DNA of 64,000 nt, from positions 55,681 through 119,680 of the forward strand of contig DGIA01000008.1 in the NCBI GenBank assembly GCA_002392965.1, in the 5' to 3' direction. Source of the DNA: Bacteroidales bacterium UBA3834. Lineage in GTDB: Bacteria; Bacteroidota; Bacteroidia; Bacteroidales; P3. Shown in pieces: positions 8,820-16,544 of this stretch. The position numbers and the translations under genes were made by a program. The first letter of the stretch is position 1. Each line of letters starts with the position of its first letter. The notes below the pieces were generated by a model that searched no databases, was not told the DNA's origin, and saw nothing but the letters and a program-made list of their open reading frames with translations.

Positions 8820-9713
8820 ATGAACAAAAAGGAAACGTTAAACTGGGTAAAAAAGAAGACTTTTTTCAATGATACGACAGCCGTACTTTATTTTTTATCC
8901 CTCTGTTTATTCTTCGCCATAATGAAAGTGGTTTTCGGTCCTCACGTGGGGATTCTGGAACACACTCATGGCATTTCCCCCATGCATCCGCAACTGCAGA
9001 TAGCCTTTACCACCATCTCCGGACTTATAACAGTTATCATCAGCCGTTTTGTGTTACTTTGGGTCAGCAGGAAGCACACCTTCAGTCCTGCCGGTTACAC
9101 ACTTTGGCTCATGGTGGAATTGATTGCAACCATTGCTACTGCAGCTTTCACCTTGTGGGAAGTCAGCGGCAAAGGGCCCATGATGCTAACCCCTCTAGCC
9201 GCAGACCTTTTATTAGCGCTGATTACCATAGAAGCAATTCCTTACATCATAACCATCCTTTTATACCAACTTCAGCAGGAACATAACAATGTACTCCGCC
9301 TGCAGGATGAACTGGATCAACTGCAACCGCACCAACAAGCGACTTCCAGTCTTGCCGGCGACCGCATCATCCATTTCCACAACAAAGGCAACCGCCTTGT
9401 ATTCAGCATCGAATGTAAATCCATCCTCTATATCGAGGCAGCCGACAACTATACCAACATACACTACCTAAACGAGGGGCACGAAGACACCTACATCCTC
9501 CACAACTCGCTGAAAGAACTGGAGCTATTACTTTCCGACACCCCCCTTTTGAGATGCCATCGCGGCTATATGGTGAACCTCGACAATGTGCGCAGGCTGC
9601 AACGCGATGGAGCCCAACTGCAACTCGAACTCAACGGCAGCAGCAAGGTGGTTCCTGTCACCAAAACCTACGCCAACCAAGTTACGGAACGACTGACATA
9701 CGAAACAAAATAA
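8820..9713 (+). CDS. Membrane-anchored LytTR-type transcriptional regulator
   Basis: One-component regulator with four predicted membrane helices (about residues 20-37, 60-82, 92-112 and 124-148), a short linker helix rich in Gln/Leu, and a C-terminal LytTR DNA-binding domain (about 185-297). The LytTR core is recognisable in ILYIEAADNYTNI and LLRCHRGYMVNLDNV. There is no receiver domain, so the signal is probably sensed in the membrane. The frame also opens at a TTG (8790), but that codon lies inside the third repeat of the presumed operator. The ATG at 8820 followed by AACAAAAAGG is the better start. The target is unknown; the divergent fab operon is the obvious candidate. Confidence 0.85.
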   Translation: MNKKETLNWVKKKTFFNDTTAVLYFLSLCLFFAIMKVVFGPHVGILEHTHGISPMHPQLQIAFTTISGLITVIISRFVLLWVSRKHTFSPAGYTLWLMVELIATIATAAFTLWEVSGKGPMMLTPLAADLLLALITIEAIPYIITILLYQLQQEHNNVLRLQDELDQLQPHQQATSSLAGDRIIHFHNKGNRLVFSIECKSILYIEAADNYTNIHYLNEGHEDTYILHNSLKELELLLSDTPLLRCHRGYMVNLDNVRRLQRDGAQLQLELNGSSKVVPVTKTYANQVTERLTYETK

Positions 9714-9724
9714 ACCAACGAACC

Positions 9725-10138
9725 ATGGAAATCAGACTCACCTATCAGGAAATCAGCGACCTTATCGAACAAAAAGCAGGCCGATCCCTGCCTCTCATGT
9801 ACGGCGGTCCTCATACTGTGCGTGTATCCTACGATGTCAACGTATTATTCAAAACCGCCAGCGTCGGGCTGGATTTGACTGTCGATCAGATAGTCGGCAG
9901 CGACATATACCTATCCTATAATGGTGGCGCCGGCATCGACTTCATGATTCGCCAAGCTATCGGTATGGCCAAGAACCGCCCGGGAGGCGAGCTTATCGAG
10001 CCACTCAGCGACAACCGTATCTTACTCTGCCTGAGCAAAAGCCAACAGGCCAACACCCTCTTCAACCACATCGAATTGCGCGACATACGCTTCGACGAGC
10101 AGTATGCCATTATCGAATTCGTCCCTAAGGCTTTATAA
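9725..10138 (+). CDS. Hypothetical protein, 137 residues
   Basis: I do not recognise a family. The product is soluble, has no signal peptide or membrane segment, and alternates short beta and alpha stretches (KTASVGLDLTVDQIVG, IDFMIRQAIGMAKNR, ILLCLSKSQQ). The start ATG at 9725 lies 11 bases after the LytTR stop, so the two are probably cotranscribed and this may be a small partner protein. It ends exactly one base before the convergent rlmH stop. Composition matches the neighbours and the frame is intact. Confidence 0.75.
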   Translation: MEIRLTYQEISDLIEQKAGRSLPLMYGGPHTVRVSYDVNVLFKTASVGLDLTVDQIVGSDIYLSYNGGAGIDFMIRQAIGMAKNRPGGELIEPLSDNRILLCLSKSQQANTLFNHIELRDIRFDEQYAIIEFVPKAL

Positions 10139-10612
10139 CTAAGCGTTGTGATACTTCTCGTGCCGCAGGATGGTGTGGGCACGATAGAGTTGCTCTAAGA
10201 AGAACAACCTGACCATCTGGTGGTTGAATGTCATCTGTGAGAGCGACAACTTGGCGTGGGCGGCGTCATAGACCTCGGAGGAAAAACCGAAGGCGCCACC
10301 GATGACAAAGGTCAGCGTTCGCACTCCACCATTCATTTGTTTTTGAAGAAACTCCGAGAAGCCTACGGAGGTGTATTCCTTGCCATGTTCGTCGAGCAAG
10401 ACCGTATGGTCAACCTTCTCCAATTGCCTCAGAATCAACTCGCCTTCTTTATTTTTCACCTCCTCGGGCGACAGACGGCCGCCATTCTTCAACGCAGGAA
10501 TAACAACCAACTCGAAATCACAATAATGCTTCAGGCGACTTATATACTCGTCGATGCCTGCCTGGAGGTAAGGCACGTCTGTCTTTGATACTACTATCAG
10601 CTTGATATTCAT
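10139..10612 (-). CDS. rlmH: 23S rRNA (pseudouridine1915-N3)-methyltransferase RlmH
   Basis: SPOUT-class methyltransferase that modifies pseudouridine 1915 of 23S rRNA in the assembled 70S ribosome. The 157-residue length and sequence fit: LLDEHGKEYTS in the middle, the knot-forming FVIGGAFGFS (SAM site), and the C-terminal MTFNHQMVRLFFLEQLYRA and KYHN. The start codon overlaps the preceding gene's stop by four bases, indicating coupling. The stop abuts the stop of the convergent hypothetical gene. Confidence 0.95.
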   Translation of the reverse strand: MNIKLIVVSKTDVPYLQAGIDEYISRLKHYCDFELVVIPALKNGGRLSPEEVKNKEGELILRQLEKVDHTVLLDEHGKEYTSVGFSEFLQKQMNGGVRTLTFVIGGAFGFSSEVYDAAHAKLSLSQMTFNHQMVRLFFLEQLYRAHTILRHEKYHNA

Positions 10613-11553
10613 ACGCCAAGAATACGTTTACCGAATGGGACGCACGTGCGATAGATGCAATGGTAGGGGGTTTTCTCGGCGCCGAAAGAGCTGTAGAAAA
10701 AACCCAGAGAAGGATTCATGCCACCCTCAAAGTCAAAACCTTGCGTGAGCGAAGAGAGCCTGTGCAGCATCTGCCATATCAGGTAGCTCATTGCCCCCTT
10801 GGGAGCATCTTCCGCAATCGCCAGCAGGAGCGACCAGGCCCAGCGCTCGTCATAAGCCACAAACCATGCCGCCATCAAGGCATTGTCCGAACGGCGACGC
10901 AAACCCCACAGCAAACCTTGGCAGCGACCGCAGGCCGTTGTCACCACACGTCGCAATAGCGATTCGGGAATGAGATCCCGATGTCCTTTCCTCTTATAAT
11001 AGCCCGTATGGAACGGGGCGAATTCATCGACCGGGAGATGCTCATCCAATACACATTCAGCCGATACATTTTTGTCGTATCTACGCCGCAGACGCGAAGC
11101 CTTTCGGTAGAGAGCATCCACATCGGACAAGGATGTAAACCGATAGGTATGGCGCACAACGTGGCTGAAACCATAAGCCTGGAACACCTGCCAATCAGTC
11201 TCTTCCGGAGGAAAGCATTGTAGAGCGAGAGCCGATTTCCGGTTGCGAAGACCAGCCGCCAAGGCTGCAAGGGTCCGCTGTCGGGTGTCGGCATCCACCT
11301 TAGGATTAATCCACGGGCCGCACCAAGGGGTCAATTGCGGCTGAAGTATATACTTAAGTCCGAACTTTCTCCCGTAAAGGAACGGCATCGCGCCGTCTAT
11401 GCGGTTGTCCTCTCCTGCCAACAGCACGTCCCAATGCTTCCCTTCACAGACGGTCTCCATCCACCAATATTGCTGAAACAGAGGGACGTAAAGCCCCTCC
11501 GTTTCACAAATTCCCTTCCATATTTCCTTTGGTGTCACAGTATCTTGATACAC
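10609..11553 (-). CDS. GNAT/FemAB-like acetyltransferase-fold protein
   Basis: The 314-residue product looks like a BioF2/FemAB-type member of the GNAT superfamily: an N-terminal half with PLFQQYWWMETV and GAMPFLYGRKFG, and a C-terminal half with LLWGLRRRSDNALMAAWFVAYDERWAWSLL and a final FYSSFGAEKTPYHCIYR. Such proteins transfer acyl or aminoacyl groups, often to cell-envelope precursors; the substrate here is unknown. It overlaps ompA-like upstream by 19 bases and rlmH downstream by 4, so translation is tightly coupled in the ftsE-ompA-GNAT-rlmH series. Confidence 0.7.
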   Translation of the reverse strand: MYQDTVTPKEIWKGICETEGLYVPLFQQYWWMETVCEGKHWDVLLAGEDNRIDGAMPFLYGRKFGLKYILQPQLTPWCGPWINPKVDADTRQRTLAALAAGLRNRKSALALQCFPPEETDWQVFQAYGFSHVVRHTYRFTSLSDVDALYRKASRLRRRYDKNVSAECVLDEHLPVDEFAPFHTGYYKRKGHRDLIPESLLRRVVTTACGRCQGLLWGLRRRSDNALMAAWFVAYDERWAWSLLLAIAEDAPKGAMSYLIWQMLHRLSSLTQGFDFEGGMNPSLGFFYSSFGAEKTPYHCIYRTCVPFGKRILGV

Positions 11554-12467
11554 ACCCGGTTGTTCTGGATACGGCCCTCGCGGGTGTCGTTGTCGCCAAT
11601 GGGATCACTGTCGCCCCGGGCCTCCACATCGATGCGGTTGACATCGATGCCGCGCATCTCAAGGGCTTTCTTCACCTCAACGGCACGCTGGCGCGAAAGA
11701 CCCTTGTTGTAAGCTTCGGTACCCGAATTGTCGCTGTAACCGATAAGCAGCACACTCTTGCGCTCATTATCCTTCAAATAGTTGGCCAACGTATCGATAT
11801 GGCTTACCCACGACTCGACGATGGTGGCATCGTAGGGGAAAAACTTGATATCGGCAAAGGTTCGGGTTGTGGTATCAGCGATGAAAATGGGGCGTTTCTT
11901 GCTGCCGAAATACATCAGCAGGCCCACCCGGATGGTTTGATCCGTGCACTTCTCATTGAAATAATAGGGGCCTTTGAAGTAACGGTAATCCACCTCGGCC
12001 ACCTGGAACTGCACCTTGTTCCTCATTTCCTCCTCCTTCATCCAACCCTCGAAGGCGTCGAGACAAGCCTTGGCTTCCTCGCGGGCCTGCAATCCCAGCT
12101 CTTCGCGCATTTTCAGATCATCGATGTCGGGGTTGACGGCATAGATGGCACACATGGTCATCGTGCCGCGGGAGCTCTTCTGCAGATAGCTCACCACCGG
12201 CTTCAAGCATCCCCAGTCGGGCCGACGCAAGCGGGTTTCCTTCGGGAAATTGGCATAGTCGTAAGGACTGTAATAGACATTGAGGTCCTTGGTGTTGAAA
12301 TTGGAGAACTGCCAGACGGAATCATAGTCGCTCTGGCGCACTTTCTGGCGACCCTCGATGAAGGGAGAGACTGCCTTCTTGCCTTTTTTGGGTTTGGCCT
12401 GCGCGGCAGCGTCGAAAGCTGTGCCAAGGAGCAGAGCCACCATCAGTAGGCTGAATATCTTTTTCAT
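11535..12467 (-). CDS. OmpA-family peptidoglycan-associated outer membrane protein
   Basis: The 310-residue product has a signal peptide (MKKIFSLLMVALLLGTAFDAAAQ), a basic linker (KPKKGKKA), a central alpha-rich region and a C-terminal OmpA domain. The latter shows GYSDNSGTEAYNKGLSRQRA and the closing GRIQNNRV. OmpA domains bind peptidoglycan and tether the outer membrane. I used the ATG at 12467 rather than the longer frame, because the signal peptide starts there. The N-terminal domain is not a recognisable beta-barrel. Confidence 0.85.
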   Translation of the reverse strand: MKKIFSLLMVALLLGTAFDAAAQAKPKKGKKAVSPFIEGRQKVRQSDYDSVWQFSNFNTKDLNVYYSPYDYANFPKETRLRRPDWGCLKPVVSYLQKSSRGTMTMCAIYAVNPDIDDLKMREELGLQAREEAKACLDAFEGWMKEEEMRNKVQFQVAEVDYRYFKGPYYFNEKCTDQTIRVGLLMYFGSKKRPIFIADTTTRTFADIKFFPYDATIVESWVSHIDTLANYLKDNERKSVLLIGYSDNSGTEAYNKGLSRQRAVEVKKALEMRGIDVNRIDVEARGDSDPIGDNDTREGRIQNNRVCIKIL

Positions 12468-12515
12468 GGTCGTTCGTTTGTATTTAAGTGCCTGCATAAC
12501 GTGTTTTCTTGCATT

Positions 12516-13226
12516 TTATTGTTTGGCCGCCTGTGTATCGACCACCGTGCCGTCCTCACAAAGCAAGACGCGCGCGGGGAAACGGTCTATCATCATAAAG
12601 TCGTGCGTGGAGACAAGCATGGCGGCTCCGGTACGTTTTCCCACGTCGAACAGCAACTGCATGATTTCCGCCGAGGTGAGGGGGTCGAGGTTGCCCGTAG
12701 GCTCGTCGGCGAGGATGAGCTGCGGATTGTTGATCAGGGCACGTGCGATGCCCACGCGTTGCTGCTCGCCTTCGCTCAGCCGGCGCGGCAAGGAATCCGC
12801 CTTGTCGGCGATGCCCACGGCGGCCAGCGTCTTCTCTATCTGCTCGCGGCGTTCGGAGGCCTTCTTCCAGCCGGTGGCGCGCAGCACGAAGTCGAGGTTG
12901 GCATAGACGCTACGGTCGTCGAGCAGACGGAAGTTCTGGAAGACAATGCCCATACGGCGACGGAGGGCGGGAATCTGACGGCGTTTGAGGTGCGCCACAT
13001 CCATTCCGCACACGCGGGCCGCCCCTTCGTACACAGGATGGTCGGCATAGAGGCAGCGCAGCAACGAGGTCTTTCCGGCGCCGCTTTTGCCTATCAGATA
13101 GACAAATTCGCCCGGTTCGAGACGCAGCGACACATTCTTCAGCAGAGGTTCTTCACCATGACTAACCACCACATTTTCAAGTTCCACAACCGCTTCAACA
13201 GCAGGCGTGACATCCATATTCTCCAT
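12516..13226 (-). CDS. ftsE: FtsE-like cell-division ABC transporter ATPase
   Basis: ATPase that with FtsX activates peptidoglycan hydrolases at the division site. In 236 residues I see Walker A GKSGAGKT (46-53), the Q-loop VFQNFRLL, the signature LSEGEQQRVGIARAL (from about 150), Walker B ILADEPTGNLD (171-181) and the H-loop STHD. The Q-loop segment and the total length favour FtsE over LolD. No ftsX is adjacent, which is common in Bacteroidetes. A -7 element TAACTTTG lies at 13260-13253, about 27 bases before the start. Confidence 0.85.
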   Translation of the reverse strand: MENMDVTPAVEAVVELENVVVSHGEEPLLKNVSLRLEPGEFVYLIGKSGAGKTSLLRCLYADHPVYEGAARVCGMDVAHLKRRQIPALRRRMGIVFQNFRLLDDRSVYANLDFVLRATGWKKASERREQIEKTLAAVGIADKADSLPRRLSEGEQQRVGIARALINNPQLILADEPTGNLDPLTSAEIMQLLFDVGKRTGAAMLVSTHDFMMIDRFPARVLLCEDGTVVDTQAAKQ

Positions 13227-13339
13227 ATCTCAATATGCATCAAAAAGCGATGCAAAGTTACGCATTTTTCCCGAAATAAAGAGCTCTTCGACAAAAAACA
13301 ATCGCGAAAGCCCGCCAAGACCTCCATAACAGGCTGATA

Positions 13340-13617
13340 CTAAGTCTTGAATCCGTTATGACCTAGTATTGACCTAGTATTGACCTGGTATTGACTATAT
13401 AGAAAGTACTAGGTCATTACCCTGGAAAATGTGTAGTGTTTAGTGTTCAATGGTTAGTGGACACAGGGTGCCGGAAATATTATAAAAAATGTTAAATTTT
13501 ACTTCCGCTGTAAGTTTTCCGAAAAAATATCGTCTTTTATTTATAACAAAGCCCGAAATATATTCTCTCTACGAATCGAGATATCAAATTTTTTTCGTAC
13601 CTTTGCAAATTGAAAAG
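13340..13617 (+). repeat. Long shared upstream element, copy A (inverted homologue at 51861-52135)
   Basis: This stretch matches the reverse complement of 51861-52135 over its whole length, roughly 80 percent by eye. It contains, in order, an 11-base repeat array (13359-13416), heptamers related to TAGTGTT (13434-13461), an AT-rich block containing AAAAAATGTTAAATTTTAC, TCTTTTATTTATAACAAAG, and a -7 element TACCTTTG (13598-13605). It ends just before the signal peptide of the gene at 13651, as copy B does before the gene ending at 51831. It accounts for most of the 424-base gap between ftsE and that gene. Confidence 0.85.
13359..13416 (+). repeat. 11-base tandem repeat with inverted copy (TGACCTAGTAT type)
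   Basis: Three head-to-tail 11-mers, TGACCTAGTAT (13359-13369), TGACCTAGTAT (13370-13380) and TGACCTGGTAT (13381-13391), are followed by a 14-base spacer and an inverted copy GTACTAGGTCA (13406-13416). The inverted copy could pair with any of the three direct units to form a hairpin. The same arrangement is at 52057-52114. Confidence 0.9.
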
Positions 13618-13650
13618 AGATTAATACACCTCGCAACAATGCAAATAACC

Positions 13651-14994
13651 ATGAAGAAGAAAACAATCATCATCATCTTGGCAGTTTTATCCATTTCGTC
13701 GAGGGCTCAATATGTCACTGAAACGGTTAATGGCGCAAGCGTTTTGCCGACAAACGGGAGTCTGTTATTTGTCCGAGATTGCCCGACCACACCCTTTTCC
13801 CTGTCGTATGTGGCTGAGGACAGAACCTTCTATGCTTTTACTAAAGCTGTTTATACTATGGGGTTGCCTTACACCACATTCCCTATAAAGAAAATAACGC
13901 TAACGGCGGACGTTGTGGAAGTGAACGATATCTATGCTGTTGACAGCATTGCTTTCTTTTGTGGAAAAGACACCACTGGAACCAGCTTCATTGGTTCTTT
14001 CAATGTCTTGCGTGTTGGCGAAATAAATTATCCAAATGCAAATGACATTAGGGTTACCCCCATTACGCAGGTGAGTTCGTTGAATAAAATAAAGGTATTT
14101 AAAACGGGCGGTTCTTATACTGTCTATGCTATAGGGCTGTCTTTCGACCCCAATGACAATCTTGTCAAAAATGCAATAGTTGAGTTTCCGAATGCTCAAA
14201 ACAGCTCATCGTATCGATTTGTGCGCCTCGGATTTGCACTTCCTTTTTACGCGGAAGTGGTTGACGACATCGTTTTTACGCAAAGGAATGTCGTTATTAT
14301 CGAGCGAGACAACTACAACTATCCACCCAATGGATATATCGCCATGAGAAAAGTTGGCAAAACAACAGGATTGGCATCAACCGACCTCAATACATTGCAT
14401 TATTACCCAATGAATTTTGAATACAATTCAAAAATTTGTGCGGCATCATTGGGAGGGGAAGATTTCGCCATAGCATACGCGGCCTATACGACAACCACAC
14501 CCAACCCGTTTCCTGTCAGGGTTCGTACATTCAACACGCAGAGCATGTCTGCCGCGCACTCTTATGAATATAACACCTACGAGAAAATAGACATGCATGG
14601 GCTGATATACAACTCGGGATCGGCCATATTGACTGTTCTTCACCAGAAGAGCCCGACATCCACCTTTGTATATATCAATCCAACCGCAACTTCAAATTAC
14701 AGTGCCCGGTCGCTATACGACGCTGCAACAGAATACACCTCTCTTGACGCCATCTCTGCAAACCAGTTTATTGCCACAAGCTCAAAAAAATGGTTTATGC
14801 AGGAAAACACATCTGTTAGCATCAAAAGCTGCCTGATGCAAGATTGGTATCCCGTCAGTCTTATATTCCAAATCTTTCCTCATAACACCTCTACTGCCAA
14901 TATTCCACTCAACCAATATATGACTACCCTATATTCCAGACTTCCCACAATATCAAATGTAAATTCACAAGCCGATTGCCATAAAACACAATAA
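13651..14994 (+). CDS. Secreted protein of unknown function, 447 residues, no sorting domain
   Basis: The product begins with a signal peptide (MKKKTIIIILAVLSISSRAQ) and continues as a beta-rich, Tyr/Thr/Asn-rich protein; I see no known domain. Segments of the kind 'FNVLRVGEINYPNANDI' and 'AIAYAAYTTTTPNPFPVRVRT' recur loosely and suggest a propeller-like fold. Unlike its neighbours it ends without a T9SS C-terminal domain (last residues ADCHKTQ), so it may be truncated or stay periplasmic. I chose the ATG at 13651 because the longer frame upstream overlaps the promoter element. The gene is clearly more AT-rich than its surroundings. It is followed after 30 bases by another secreted-protein gene. 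Confidence 0.75.
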   Translation: MKKKTIIIILAVLSISSRAQYVTETVNGASVLPTNGSLLFVRDCPTTPFSLSYVAEDRTFYAFTKAVYTMGLPYTTFPIKKITLTADVVEVNDIYAVDSIAFFCGKDTTGTSFIGSFNVLRVGEINYPNANDIRVTPITQVSSLNKIKVFKTGGSYTVYAIGLSFDPNDNLVKNAIVEFPNAQNSSSYRFVRLGFALPFYAEVVDDIVFTQRNVVIIERDNYNYPPNGYIAMRKVGKTTGLASTDLNTLHYYPMNFEYNSKICAASLGGEDFAIAYAAYTTTTPNPFPVRVRTFNTQSMSAAHSYEYNTYEKIDMHGLIYNSGSAILTVLHQKSPTSTFVYINPTATSNYSARSLYDAATEYTSLDAISANQFIATSSKKWFMQENTSVSIKSCLMQDWYPVSLIFQIFPHNTSTANIPLNQYMTTLYSRLPTISNVNSQADCHKTQ

Positions 14995-15024
14995 TAAATA
15001 ATAGAACATAAAATAAAAGGGGTT

Positions 15025-16230
15025 ATGAAAAGAAATATTTCAGTCTTTTTATGCGTTGTTTTTATACAGGTGTCTGTTTCGGCGCAGGATACGGTGAGGT
15101 ATCTGGATGAATGGTATCTGTTTCATCGCTATCATGAATACACCATACTTGACAGACCGTTCGGCTGCTGGGACACTTCTCCCGGCAATCTTATCGCGAG
15201 TTGGATGTGCAATAATTTATTTTCCAGATATGTTTCCGAGGACAGAACCACGATGGTTTACGGCATCGCTGTGACAGCGCATGCTCTCCCCGACCATGCG
15301 AACGAATGGTCGCCGTCATTCTACCTGTACGAGGCAATGTCGGAAGACGACCCGACACTTTTCACCATCACCGATTCGGCCGATTTGGACGGCCCTCGCA
15401 TCAACCGGTACTTCGAATACCGATGCGAGGGCAGTGCCCCCGGGAGTTATATCGCCCCCTGCATTGAATTCTATTTCGATCACCCTCATCCGATTTCCTT
15501 GCAGGACTCATTCTACATTTCGCACTATTGGTCTGTGGAACGGATGTTGGCATATGATTCCCTTGTTACCGTACCGCCCTTCGCGAACGCTTATTCCCTT
15601 TATTGTGGAATCACTCCTGTCAATCAAGAATGGTATTATTCGTGTTATTCATGGGGCAGGGACTCTATCAGAGAGTTACCGTTAGTTACAGAATTATATG
15701 GACTGGCAAACGGATGGGGCAAGTTTTTCCCTATTGTGGGACTACGATGTGCGGCACCAAGGCCGAGCATAGCGAATCAGGAGACAGGGGCGGCAACGGT
15801 TCGATGGACGCAGGCCGAGGCGGGATTGGAGTATCAGCTGTCATACGCGCCCTATGGTGCAGATCCCAGTGCGGGCACCATCGTGCAGACAGCGGACACG
15901 TTTTACACCATCACCGAATTGGAAGAGGGTGCAATGGAGTCGGTGTGGGTGCGCAAGTCTTGCCGATATACCACAGCCGGCTACGACACAATAGTGTGGA
16001 GCGACTGGAGCTCGCCGTATGTGTTCAGAACGCTGGATATCGGCGAGGTTGAGTCCGATGGATTGAAGGTCCGCGCCGAGGGCGGCCGCATTGTGGTCGA
16101 AGGAGCCGAAGGAATGGAGGTGAAAATTTATGATATGAAAGGCATTCCTGTAGGCGACAGAGACTTGCCCGCGGGAGTGTATATGGTACGTATTGGCACC
16201 TTGCCTGTCCGCAAGGTGGTATTACGTTAA
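15025..16230 (+). CDS. T9SS cargo protein with an FN3-like domain
   Basis: The 401-residue product has a signal peptide (MKRNISVFLCVVFIQVSVSAQ), an unassigned N-terminal region of about 220 residues rich in Trp/Tyr, an FN3-like domain at about 240-335 (ATVRWTQAEAGLEYQLSYAP ... SDWSSPYVFRT), and a type A T9SS sorting domain at the end (VEVKIYDMKG-type strand, AGVYMVRIG, KVVLR). It would be exported by T9SS and anchored on or released from the cell surface. It lies 30 bases after the preceding gene and is probably cotranscribed from the promoter in element A. The function is unknown. Confidence 0.8.
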   Translation: MKRNISVFLCVVFIQVSVSAQDTVRYLDEWYLFHRYHEYTILDRPFGCWDTSPGNLIASWMCNNLFSRYVSEDRTTMVYGIAVTAHALPDHANEWSPSFYLYEAMSEDDPTLFTITDSADLDGPRINRYFEYRCEGSAPGSYIAPCIEFYFDHPHPISLQDSFYISHYWSVERMLAYDSLVTVPPFANAYSLYCGITPVNQEWYYSCYSWGRDSIRELPLVTELYGLANGWGKFFPIVGLRCAAPRPSIANQETGAATVRWTQAEAGLEYQLSYAPYGADPSAGTIVQTADTFYTITELEEGAMESVWVRKSCRYTTAGYDTIVWSDWSSPYVFRTLDIGEVESDGLKVRAEGGRIVVEGAEGMEVKIYDMKGIPVGDRDLPAGVYMVRIGTLPVRKVVLR

Positions 16231-16335
16231 AAGACCTCTTTCCAACAACAGCCCCATCGTGTCATTAGTCTGATATGGATGGGATTACGTAAAGCACTGC
16301 CTATAAGCACAAATAAACCAGCGGTTTGACTGGTC

Positions 16336-16379
16336 ATCCTCTATGGATCCTCCATAGATCCCAGGTACATCCTCCGTAC
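16336..16379 (+). repeat. 11-base tandem repeat, four units (ATCCTCYATRG type)
   Basis: Four contiguous 11-mers: ATCCTCTATGG (16336), ATCCTCCATAG (16347), ATCCCAGGTAC (16358) and ATCCTCCGTAC (16369). Units 1 and 2 pair as CTATGGA/TCCATAG, and units 3 and 4 as GGTAC/GTACC, giving two successive hairpins. The array sits in the 314-base gap before the acyl-CoA ligase promoter. Apart from the array and the promoter I see nothing else in this gap. Confidence 0.85.
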
Positions 16380-16491
16380 CCACACGCGAGTCTTCCGGAC
16401 GATGTGAAAGAGCGATTCGGGCCTTTGGCGGGATAAGGTCTTATCCTGCACGGCATCGGGCGGGAGAAGAATGTTAAAAAACAACTTTTTT

Positions 16492-16522
16492 ATTGTCATA
16501 TCGGGAAAAGTATGTATTTTTG
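16492..16522 (+). promoter_or_regulatory. Promoter of the acyl-CoA ligase/Wza-like operon
   Basis: TATTTTTG (16515-16522) fits the -7 consensus TAnnTTTG. ATTG (16492-16495), one mismatch from TTTG, lies 19 bases upstream of it. The ligase start codon follows 22 bases after the -7 element. Confidence 0.65.
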
Positions 16523-16544
16523 CAATTTAAAACGAAAAGAAAAC

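Noticed and set aside
13359..13416. A CRISPR array
   Set aside because: Units are 11 bases, contiguous, without spacers, and there are no cas genes.
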